From Cladochytrium replicatum (lineage: Eukaryota; Chytridiomycota; Chytridiomycetes; Cladochytriales; Cladochytriaceae), in assembly GCA_025526935.1 (NCBI GenBank), contig JAHLKD010000081.1, forward strand, positions 62,001 through 126,000: a stretch of 64,000 bases of DNA, in the 5' to 3' direction. The translations under genes and the position numbers were made by a program. The notes under the pieces were generated by a model. It was not told where the DNA came from. It did no database searches and saw nothing but the letters and a program-made list of their open reading frames with translations. This document shows, in pieces, positions 20,831-30,765 of the stretch (its first letter is position 1; every line of letters begins with the position of its first letter).

Positions 20831-21730
20831 ATGTGGCTGGTCAAACCCCTCGCCCTCCGCTGTGCTACCGCAAACTGCTCTCAATCGTCGTCGTCTCGCC
20901 TGCTCAAAGTCGCATCTCGCTCGCTATCGTACTCTAAACCAAATATGGTGCGTTATACCCCATTAATACTACACTTACGAGAAATGCACCACCTTTTGGT
21001 TCATCCAACTGATCTTGGCTTGCCCATTGGATGGTGTTGTAGGGCGTTACCAAGGAAGTCATTGCTGCCGGCGATGGTGTCAACTTCCCCAAGAAGGTAT
21101 TTTGCAAGTTAAACACGTTATTTCGCAAGTATTCTCATCCAACCTCGCTTAGGGCGACACTGTGACCATGCACTGTAAGAAAAACAATTGCCCGCCTCTT
21201 CATCCATCTGAAATCCACAACTTCCTCACTTGACGCGATATAGACACTGGAACTGTGAGTGAACCTTGAGACTGTCCGACTACTGTTCCTAATATACCCA
21301 TGCCTTTTAGTTTGAAAGCAACGGCGCAAAGTTCGATTCTTCGCGTGACCGCGGAAAGCCTTTCGTCACCAAAATCGGTAATTGCACTCCCAGCATCTTT
21401 CAACAATTTTTGTTGATAGCCTTTGTTTCAAAAGGTGTTGGACAGGTCATCAAGGGCTGGGACGAAGGTGTTCCCACCATGAGCTTGGGCGAGCGTGCCA
21501 AGCTCCACATCACGTATGCATTTTTTGCTTCGTTTGGCTTGTGCATTTTCTAATGTTTTCGCTTATTTCACAGCTACGACTACGCTTATGTATGGCCGCA
21601 ACTGTGTGTCTTGTCATTATGAATTGTGCTGATATATTTTTGCATTCTTTAGGGCGAGAATGGCTACCCCCCGATTATCCCCCCTCGCTCCGGCCTCGTT
21701 TTCGACGTCGAGTTGATCAAGATCAACTAA
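20831..21730 (+). CDS. FKBP12-type peptidyl-prolyl isomerase with N-terminal leader, eight exons
   Basis: Prolyl cis-trans isomerase and FK506/rapamycin receptor. Exons 20831-20947, 21043-21096, 21153-21174, 21244-21254, 21311-21377, 21435-21513, 21574-21589 and 21653-21730 give 147 residues. The core shows [70 protein letters not shown] and [10 protein letters not shown], with the active-site Tyr, Phe, Asp and Trp positions present. The 38 residues before the FKBP core ([13 protein letters not shown]...[16 protein letters not shown]) hold no acidic residue and look like a mitochondrial presequence. A second in-frame ATG (20945-20947) is the last codon of exon 1 and gives the normal MGVT start of cytosolic FKBP12. 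Exon 4 is only 11 nt and exon 7 only 16 nt. Dual targeting by two starts is inferred. Confidence 0.92.
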
Positions 21731-22143
21731 GCGTGGAGCATAATACTTTACTTCTGATAGTCTCGCTATAGCGGGCATATTTGTTTGAAAATACAGCTCA
21801 CCAAACAAAGACACCTGGCAGTATGAGGGACGCTAGCACAGTGAATCAGCCCCAAACACAGTAATGAAATGATAGGCGTGTTAGATTCAGGTTCTCATCT
21901 CATTACTGATATTACTGCAAGTGATTCACCCGTAGAGAAAAAAAATCCCATTAAAGTTGAAGAGTCACCGTAAAGAACACGTGCGACAGTGACGCGGTGG
22001 TGACACGCCGTCCAGTTGATATTTGAGGCGATGGTCCCAGCAGGCAGACTCCGAGTCTATTGCAACTCATCCACGCGTACCAGAATCAAGCGATCTCTGC
22101 CTTAATCGTTCCCATCCTCATCTTATTTTCCACTTCAATCAAA
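21731..22143. other. Intergenic and PFK 5' leader
   Basis: No gene. Between the FKBP stop and the phosphofructokinase start; the last 100 bp are pyrimidine rich. Confidence 0.4.
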
Positions 22144-23792
22144 ATGGTCAACCAACAGGAAGAACGCAACGTCTCTTGGAAGATCCAGCAGTTCGGTCCC
22201 ACCACCATCCCTTCACCTCTCGATTCAGTCCTCTGGGTTGACGACGACGACGTTCTCCTTCTCAACCCTGTGTTGCACTTGGAGCGACGTGCTGGAGGTG
22301 CGGCGAATGTTGTTGACAGCGCGAACAAGCATGACGAAAAGTTGGTCAACTTCAGCGACGTGCCTACACCTGCCATCCAGCTGGTATTTCAAAGAAAGAA
22401 GTTGTTACTTGGAGAGAGTTCTGATTTTGGATCAGGCAGGACCCAGGAAAATGCTCTACTACGACCCGGCGACGACCATTGCAGCTGTCTTGACATGCGG
22501 AGGTATCTGCCCTGGTCTGAACGACGTTATCAGAGGTCTGGCCAACGTGCTGTGGTACCGCTACGGTGTGAAGCGCATTCTCGGCGTCAAGTGGGGTTTC
22601 GCAGGTCTCAACAAAGCAACCTCAGAAATCGTGGAACTAGTAAGTTCAACATTTCGAGCGCTTTGTGTTCTGTGTGCTTAAAAGACTTTACACAGACTCC
22701 AGACTATGTCCGCGACATCCACAAGTTCGGCGGCACCATCCTTGGCTCATCGAGAGGCCCACAATCCGTTCCGAAGATGGTCGACTACCTCGTCGAGCTG
22801 GGCGTCAACCTCCTCTTCACCATCGGCGGCGACGGAACACAGAAAGGCGCGCAGGCGATCTGTAACGAGGTGATCCGTCGCAACAACGAGTCCAAAGGGT
22901 TCAACCACCGACTCAGCGTCGTTGGAATCCCTAAGACGATCGACAATGGTAAGCTCAGCAGATGGTTACACATGCAAGCAGAGCATTCATAGGTCGTGTT
23001 TTAGACATTGCATTCATGGACCGCACATTTGGGTTTGAGACTGCAGTCGAGCTCGCACAGTCTGCAGTCAATGCCGCGCACGAGGAAGCACGGTCCGCAC
23101 TCAACGGCATTGGTGTCGTGAAGCTCATGGGTCGAGAGTCGGGGTACATTGCTCTTCACGCGTCCATAGCATCCGGAAACGTCGATGTCGTGCTGATCCC
23201 CGAGGTCAAATTCACAATGGAGGGACTCGTCGAGCACGGTAATTAGAAAATTCACTGGCTTGTCACATCTCACGCTCTGCTTTTCCCAGTCCTCCAAAAG
23301 TTCAAATCATCCCGACATTGCGTGATCGTCGTTGCCGAAGGTGCGGGCCAAGACGTCTGCACCCCACCAAACTCCTCCAAGCAATTCGACGTCTCGGGCA
23401 ACCCGGTCTTTGTCGACATCGGCCCCTGGCTCGCCAAAGATCTCGGCCGGCGTCTGAAAGACCTCCGCGTCCCGCACACGATCAAGCTGATCGACCCTTC
23501 GTATACGATCCGGTCCGCGCCTGCGTCGGCCTCGGACGCCGCGTTTGCGCTCGAGCTGTCGCATATGGCGGCCCACGCGGCCATGGCGGGCAAGACGAAC
23601 TGCGTCGTGGGGCAGGTGAACGGAACGTTTGTGCATCTGCCCGTGGACAGGGCGGTGCAGTATCGGAAACGGGTCGATGTAAAGAAGAGTTTGGTGTACC
23701 AGGCTTTCTTGGATCAGTCGGGGATGCCTTCGAATCTTGTGGAGGCTGTGGTTGTGCGTCCGCAAACACCTAAGACCCATAGCAAGCTGTGA
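22144..23792 (+). CDS. 6-phosphofructokinase of the plant/bacterial clade (ATP-type signature)
   Basis: Phosphorylates fructose 6-phosphate. Exons 22144-22383, 22436-22639, 22696-22948, 23005-23238 and 23290-23792; 477 residues. Motifs: [14 protein letters not shown] (phosphate donor site), [42 protein letters not shown] (catalytic Asp), [18 protein letters not shown] and [13 protein letters not shown] at the donor site points to ATP; PPi enzymes have GGDD. PKTIDND with Lys is shared by plant ATP-PFKs and PPi enzymes. Length (about 480) is half that of the duplicated canonical fungal PFK, so this is an additional, single-domain enzyme. Exon 1 to 2 is the least certain junction (a 52-nt intron is chosen; a 31-nt alternative is too short). 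Confidence 0.88.
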
Positions 23793-24125
23793 TGTTCGCC
23801 AGTGCGACAGTGCAACACATTGTTTCTTTCTCATTTGCTCTCATTCATTTGAATCCTTTGTACAATAGCTAATTCATTCAGTGTGATCAACTTAAGGTTT
23901 CAAACTTCCGAGACTTGCATTCAAACATTCAAACGCTGGAGTCCGCGCTCTTCATGTCGGATACAGTCTCTGACCGAATTGTATTCCAGCAGAAGTAAAA
24001 AAAGGGAACAAGAAGCTGATCATTCACGGAGATTTGACTTAAGAAGCTCTATCCTCATCACCAAGCCCACTTTGTTTCCACCATTTTACCACATCAGGAT
24101 GTATTTCCGCCCTTTCCATCGCATT
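23793..24125. other. Intergenic after PFK
   Basis: No gene recognised; the right end runs into ankyrin-repeat debris. Confidence 0.35.
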
Positions 24126-25100
24126 TGAGCTCCATTTCAACCCGAGTCCACTCTCCTACCACCAATCCAGGACATCCACATTTCCCGCAGAGCTCGCCCC
24201 ATCCGTCGCATATTCGGTGTACTTTAACTGCAGTCCACTCGTCCTCCAGAAACCAAGTGCGTCAATGTGCCCGATCCAACTCGCCAGATCCATCGCTTCT
24301 TCGGTGTAATTCATTTCGCATCCACTCGCTTTCCACCATTTCAAAATATCGATGTGGCAGTTTTGGCGCGCTCTGTCAACTGCAGCACGAGTGTACCTCA
24401 TCTCGGATCCAGTTGCTTTCCACCACTTCAAAACCTCGGCATGACCGTTCACGCTCGATTTGTCAACCGCCTCGTTGGTGTACTCCAACTTCAGGTTATT
24501 GGACTTGAACCAGCGAAGCACTTTCACTATCCCATGCTCGGATGCAAGATCTAAGGCTCGAGCGGTCCATTCCAATTCCAGAATAGTCGACTTTCAACGG
24601 TCCAGCATATTGATGTAGCCTCGTCTACTACCCTCAAGTGTCCGTTCTTACTTGCCCAGTTGATCGGGTGAGCTGTGTACCAACACGTTAAGTAGCCCCC
24701 ATCCGCTTGCGCTGTCCACGGCATTGACGGTACTCTAGTCGAGGGTTGACCGAATTAAGCCATCGAGGATGTGACCGTTGCCGTTGCAGCTTGCGCAGTC
24801 GATTGCATTGGAGTTGTAAGTGAGAGGCAGGTCGAAGCGTTGGTGGAGGAGGAGTGGCTGGAGGTAGCCGAGTGCAACGGCGTCGATGGATATGGCCAGA
24901 GGGAGGAGGGGCTCTCTCATGACGTGAGAAGGCAAGCGGAACCAGATTGAGATCAAAGGCTTGCTTTGGAGCATTGTATGATTTTCCGAAGAGCAGAAAA
25001 ATGCGCACTACGATCTCGAAGGGCAGTGTTGGAATACCTTTCGCGGCATGTCAAAGAGAGAGCGGATCACATCTATTTTCATCCCGTAGGAGAGCATTTC
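24126..25100 (-). pseudogene. Ankyrin-type WW-repeat protein, broken
   Basis: The minus strand encodes about 33-residue ankyrin-like units of the form A.D.AS.NGH.DVL.WWK.SG..L.YTE. Four clear units are open in one frame at 24156-24575, for example LKLEYTNEAVDKSSVNGHAE and CEMNYTEEAMDLASWIGHID. An upstream part (24735-24974) reads LPLAISIDAVALGYLQPLLL and SNAIDCASCNGNGHILDGL, the N-terminal repeats. Stops and frameshifts near 24590 and 24740 separate the parts, and the start region near 25000-25100 is unclear. Same family as the debris at 29880-30290 and the pseudogene at 46920-48345. Ankyrin repeats bind proteins; no partner is evident. Confidence 0.6.
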
Positions 25101-25261
25101 TATTGTTTCTATTGGTGTCTTGTATACCACTTTCTTGTTTCACACATGCTGCCCAGATTTTTCCATAAACCACTAAACTGTACTGTTGAAATCTCTCTTC
25201 AAAATATCTTTGTGTGAACCAAAAATAAAAATTTGTCGAAAGATGCATGCTCTTTACCGCC

Positions 25262-28200
25262 TCAAGCTAAAAGACAATATAACTTTGATTCATTGATAAT
25301 GCAAACACCACCTGATTTGTCAACATGTTCCTTTCCTCTCATCTCTGCAGAAAGCCAAAAATACTTCCCACTAAGGCTGCCCCACCCGTCACGATCCACA
25401 CGCAGCAAACTATATCTATTCACATTCCTGGGAAAGTTTACATTTTTCTTACTAAGGACAAGCCCAGTTGAAGCCGACCAAAGTATCTCAGTGTCATGTG
25501 ATTTAGATAGTACTGTAATTCCATTCTCTGGCCAAGAAACTGAATTCACAGAATTGATATGACCCTCCAGCTTCAAGAGCTGATTGCCTGTTATAGCTGA
25601 CCATATTCTCACAGTGTCGTCATCAGACCCAGAAGCAATCTTTGTTTCATCGTTTGACCAAGCGACTGTATTCACAGCATATTCATGGCCTTCAAGTTTC
25701 ATCAGCTGCTCTCCAGTTAATGTAGACCACACTCTCACTGTTCTGTCAAATGAACCAGACACTATCCTTCTAGCATCTTTTGTCCATTCAACTGAAAGCA
25801 CGTGACCTTGATGAGAATCAAGTTTCTTTGTCTGATCTCCAATAGTGGTTGACCAAATTCTTACAGAATCATCTGAACCAGACACTACTTTTGATCCATC
25901 ATTTGACCAACATACAGACTTTACATAGCTACTATGACCCTCCAGTTTCAAAATCTCCTCACCCGTAGATGCAGACCAAATCCGTACAGTCTTGTCTGAT
26001 GAACCAGATGCAATTCTGGTCCCATCAGTTGACCATGCTACTGATTCAATACTGTCACTATGACCATTGAGCTTCATCAGCTCCATTCCTGTTGTTGCCG
26101 ATAATATTGTGATTGACGTGTCAGATGATCCATAAACAACTTTTGTCCCATCATTTGACCAAGCAACTGAGTTCACCAAACGATTGGAAGCCTTGTGCAC
26201 CATGAGCTGTTCTCCAGTTGCTGCAGACCAAACTTTCACTGTGTAGTCATAAGATCCAGAAACAATTTTAGTTCCATCAATTGACCATGCTGCTGATATT
26301 ACTCTGTGATCATGTCCTTTTATCTTCATTAGCTCTTTTCCTGTAGTAGCAGACCACACTCGCAGTGTTCTATCATCTGATCCAGAAAGTACCATTGTTC
26401 CATCTTTAGACCAAGCCACTGAATTCACACTCGAATAATGACCGTCATGTGTCATCTTCAAAAGCTGCTCTCCATTAATTGCTGACCAAATCCTTACTGT
26501 TTTGTCCCATGATCCAGATGCAACTTTTGTGCTATCACTTGACCAAGTCACAGATTTCACTCTTTCACTATGTCCCACAAGCTTTGCCAGAACAGAGTGT
26601 GACCTCACATCAAGGATGATTATGTCCCTGTCTGTTGATGCTGCAATCAAATTTCCATCTGGTGAGTACATAAGAGAAAGACATTTATTTGATTGGTGCA
26701 CCCAGAGTTGTGGGCTCCATGTCAGCTCTCTTCCAATGGTCAAATGAACTGCAGGAAACACTTCTTGGAGAAGAATTTTGTAGGTTCTCCAGAGCTCTGT
26801 TTCAGTAGGACAAAATGCCAATCCTGTATAATAGAGCTGAAGAGGACTCCTTGAGAATGGATACACATAGTATTCAAAAAGTCTGGCAAGATCACTTGTG
26901 ATACTTTGGATATACTTTGCAGCAGATTGTGGATTTAAGTTTGCGTTTGATGAATCAAATGTGAACATGTCGATGCGCTTTCTGGGAGGAGGAATTTCAA
27001 GAGTTGATAATTGTGCAGAGAGTTTCTCAAGTTGTTGTTTGGCTATTTGAATAGATTCAATTATTATCATGACCTCTGCCCAAGACATGAGATGCTTTTG
27101 ACAGAGTTCATTCATTCTACTCAGAATATCTTCACTTATTTCAGGAACACTGAGAACGTGTTCAATCCAATAGCGACAGCAATATTTAACATATTGAGGG
27201 ACCTTCTGCGATACAGCAGTTGGGATCTTGTCATACATATTTTTCTCGCTCAGATCTGCCATATTAGGATGAAGTTCTGCCCTCATAATATCTAAACATT
27301 GCTTGACAATCAATCTCTCATAGATTGAAACATCAATAAAAAATCTGATATCTGTGCACCGATTAGAGTTGGACAAGAAGTCACCTACACTCTTGTGCAT
27401 GAATTTGACTCCCCCGCTTGACATGATTTCAACCAAGAAACGGTAGCGGAGTAATTCTGCTGATATAAATGTATCTCCAATACTCAAAAGTTTTGCCAGA
27501 ACATTGAGAGGTACAGGCTCTCGAAGAACACAAACGATTCCAAATACATGTCTGAACATTTCATCTGACCCTCCAGCATTTACAAGTGCATTCTCTAAAA
27601 GCTGATGGTACATTGAGTCGACACCTTGTCCCTGCGCTGATATAATTAACATTGTTTCTGTTTCAGTCTTTGGTGATTTTGATCGAATCAAGTCACACGC
27701 AAGACGCATCCATACAAAAATCCCATCTGCAGCTGCACTAAGTTGATCAACTGCCTCATGGAGAAGTAGTTTGTTTGTTCCCAAGTAAGTTGAAAGCTGC
27801 TTGCGCGCATACATTTTCATGTCCATCAGGTTCTCTGCATCAGTTGGACGAAGTTCAGTGCAATGAATATCCTGTAGCGTGGCATAAATATCAGGCTCAG
27901 GTCGACCAGTAATCAGAAGCTTCAAATTCTTCGGTGCATTGTTGGCCGAATTAGCAAGAGCTGATAATAACCTCTGTCGATAACCACATTCATCAAGGGC
28001 GTCCAAGATGATCACAACTTTATTGCTTAGTCCATCTTTGCTGTCAATAAGAATGCGGAGAGGCTCAAGCAAAAGTTGGTTGAACTTATTCACGATGTCC
28101 GACTCCAATAACGACTGTTTGGATTTAAGATCACTTCCATGGAGCTTTGTTAAGTACTCTTTGACGAACTTGCTCGACAAGCTTAACTGATAGGCAATTG

Positions 28201-29613
28201 ATTCAACAATTCGGTGGGGATCGTTTTTCAGGCTGTCGTTAAATTTGCAGTAAAACTGCGCTCCAAGTGCAACATTTGTTGGCGGCTTTATTTCCAAAGA
28301 ATGCCGTGTGTGCTCTGGGAGCGTGTTGCTAAGGTGTGCTCCAACGAACCACGCCATCACTGATTTCCCAACACCAGCTCCTCCACGGAGCCACATAACT
28401 TGACTGGCTTGTGGATCTTCAATCCACGAACTTATTCGGTCCAATAGCCAATAGCGCGTTCCGCTCACGTACGACTCGGCGTAACCCTTCAGATCAGGCA
28501 CGAAATCCACAGGTTTCAGCCAGTCTTTAAGGAGGTCAGGTTCAGGGGTGTTCTCGGGATCATGCGGCACATTGGAGAAGGGTCCATCTGAAAGTCGCCT
28601 CGCAATCTGACGTTTCAGGGTTTCAATCTGCTGCTGCCATTTGGGGTCATTAGGTTCCACTTCTGCGAAATCGACAAACAATAACCCGGCGGTCATTAAG
28701 CCAACCGCGCCTATTTCAGCAAACGTCTGTGAAACAGGCGCATTCGGTGAAGGTTTCCAGAGCAGGTTCGGCACCATTAGCTTTTGAAGAGTTCTGGCAT
28801 ATTCAATCTCGGAAAGACAATTGTTTGACCTCTTTTCGAGCAGGCGGGAATCAGCACAGTCATGGAGAGAAATGATAGGAATGAACACCCTACCGAATAA
28901 TTCAGAGTCAAGCAAGGTGCAAAGATTTTGCTGTTTTTCACAGCTTCGGCCATTCGTTTGTATATATCTCCGTGCATTTGGTCCAAATCCATCCACACAC
29001 TATACCCGCTCGCGACAAGATCATCGTAGATACGTCTGACCTTTTCTTGACTGTCCCATCTATTGTTCAACTTTAGTCTCAACCTTCCTGAAAGTGGAAA
29101 AGTCACATTTCACGTACTGGTACGACAGCATCAGATCAAAGCTCGTTCCCGCAGGAAACTCAAACTCCGTCAAACGTTTGCGCTCGTTTATGGGGCTGCC
29201 GATAACCGGGGTGGTTGGATGAGTCCTCGGAGGAGTGATCAGCTTGGAGTCAGCGCCACCAGCCGACTTGAACTCAACTTCAATCGTCGGGATCGGCAAC
29301 GATATTCCAGGTATTCGACCATTGATCAGGTCCACAATGTCACGATCATTCAGACGCTTCGCGATACCGCTGATCCGCAGAATGAGGTGGAAATCGACAT
29401 CTCCAAGTTCGCAATCCTCTTTCACCTGGAAGAAAAGTTGAACGTTTGAGCGTCCGACAAGTTTGCGAAAAACGAAACCTGCTTCTTCAGGTAGTTCAGA
29501 TTATGAGTCTCTGCTTCGTAGAAAGTAACGATGACTGCATTTCCCGGGTATTCGGCACGAACATCGAAACGTTGGTTCTGGGGTTGCAGAGGTTCAGACT
29601 GAGCTTGACCCAT
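25262..29613 (-). CDS. TIR-NACHT-WD40 receptor (fungal NLR), N-myristoylation signal
   Basis: STAND-class NTPase of the NOD-like receptor kind. Exons 29613-29479, 29425-29118, 29059-28894 and 28831-25262 give 1392 residues; all three introns (53-62 nt) keep frame. Residues 1-7, MGQAQSE, form an N-myristoylation motif (Gly2, Ser6). Residues about 140-255 are a TIR domain: FDLMLSYQWDSQEKVRRIYDDL, GYSVWMDLDQMHG, SKIFAPCLT and NNCLSEIEYA, with a Glu where NADase TIRs have their catalytic Glu. NACHT follows: Walker A GGAGVGKS at about 350-358, Walker B VVIILDALDEC, then LKLLITGRPEPD. From about residue 910 there are ten WD40 units (VRIWSA/VKVWSA ends) of high mutual similarity. Fungal NACHT-WD40 proteins act in allorecognition and regulated cell death. 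TIR as effector is unusual in fungi; most carry HeLo, Goodbye or phosphorylase domains. Start taken at MGQAQS, the only Met in exon 1 with a clean splice. Ligand and enzyme activity unknown. Confidence 0.88.
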
Positions 29614-30765
29614 CGCTTGATGATCCTTGGTTTGTTGTGTGTGGTATGTGGTGGCACCTGTGTGGCATTGGGGTGAGGGTTGCCCGGTGGTTGGCCCGAC
29701 GTGGCACCAGCCGAGACATGGGCGTGGGTATCGGATTGAGGTGTAAAGATGGGAACATGGATTTTTGCCCTATTATTGGATTCTAGTGGATCTTGAGCTG
29801 ACGAAGTTATACAGCGTGTGTGTTTTTACATACGTGGAGAGAGATCTCAGTTTCGTGATAGTGATTGTTTGATCCTAAGATGCTTCAAGATCACATTGAA
29901 CCAGTCCGCTTTCTTTCCACCATTTCACCACATCTGTCCGTCCATACTCTCAGCCCATTCCATCGAATTTTTGCTCCGTTCCAACTTGACGCAGTCTATC
30001 CACTGTTCAAGCATAACGGGACATGTGGACGTCCTCAACTGATGGAAACGAAGTGGGCTCAAGCTGGATTATTCCGACCTCGGCATCTATGGTCCCAGTA
30101 TGAGTGGTCGCGTGAATGTTCCTGACTGGTGAAAAAGACAGCGGACACAAACTGGACTAGGGCCACATATGTTTGGACGGTGCGAGCAAGAAAGGACTTC
30201 GAGTGGGCTCAAACTGGTGTGGACATATCAGGCAATGGATGTAGCGAGCTGGTACAACACTTTGACATGCTCGAATGGTGGGAGTCCTGGTTCACATCGG
30301 AAGTGTGAGAAGAGTTCTTCCTCGGAGGATGATGATTACAATAATGGTTGGGAACAGGCAAGCTAGGCAATCCAGGCAAACCAACAACGAGAGTAGTGGA
30401 TATCCATCCAGCACCATTGTGATCTGCACTCTCAATATAAGTCTTGTTATTTTTTAACTGTATGATCCGTGGCTGATTCGAGTTTGTGTTCCAACACTCA
30501 ATTTGAGAGAGTGAGAGACCACCGGTTTGCGATCGCTGGCACACTACACAACACAGAAAAATCACCATATCCATTCTATCAAGAAGGTGCGTAGCGTATG
30601 TCTCGATCGGTAGAGAGGAAACATGGTGGTGCGCCTAGTTCCATCCTGTACACTCCTTTGCCCAGCGACCATCTTCCCTGATGCAGATGAGCTATGCACT
30701 CATGCACTGCCAACTCTCTTTTCTATTATTCAGATTCACAGCACGAATACCCCCATTTATTCCCG
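29614..30765. other. Divergent spacer between the receptor and SLA1, with ankyrin debris
   Basis: Minus-strand ankyrin-like remains (VVKWWKESG-type) at about 29890-30000. Plus-strand remains follow at about 30000-30290 (GHVDVLN, WKRSGLKLDYSDLGIYGPSM, GRVNVPDW, then ...DMLEWW), with stops in every frame. Promoters of both flanking genes must lie here. An upstream SLA1 exon before 30766 is possible, since a TTATTCAG acceptor-like site lies near 30735. Confidence 0.45.

Noticed and set aside
23307-23834. Long frames overlapping the last PFK exon on both strands
   Set aside because: GC-rich shadows; the PFK frame has the family motifs.
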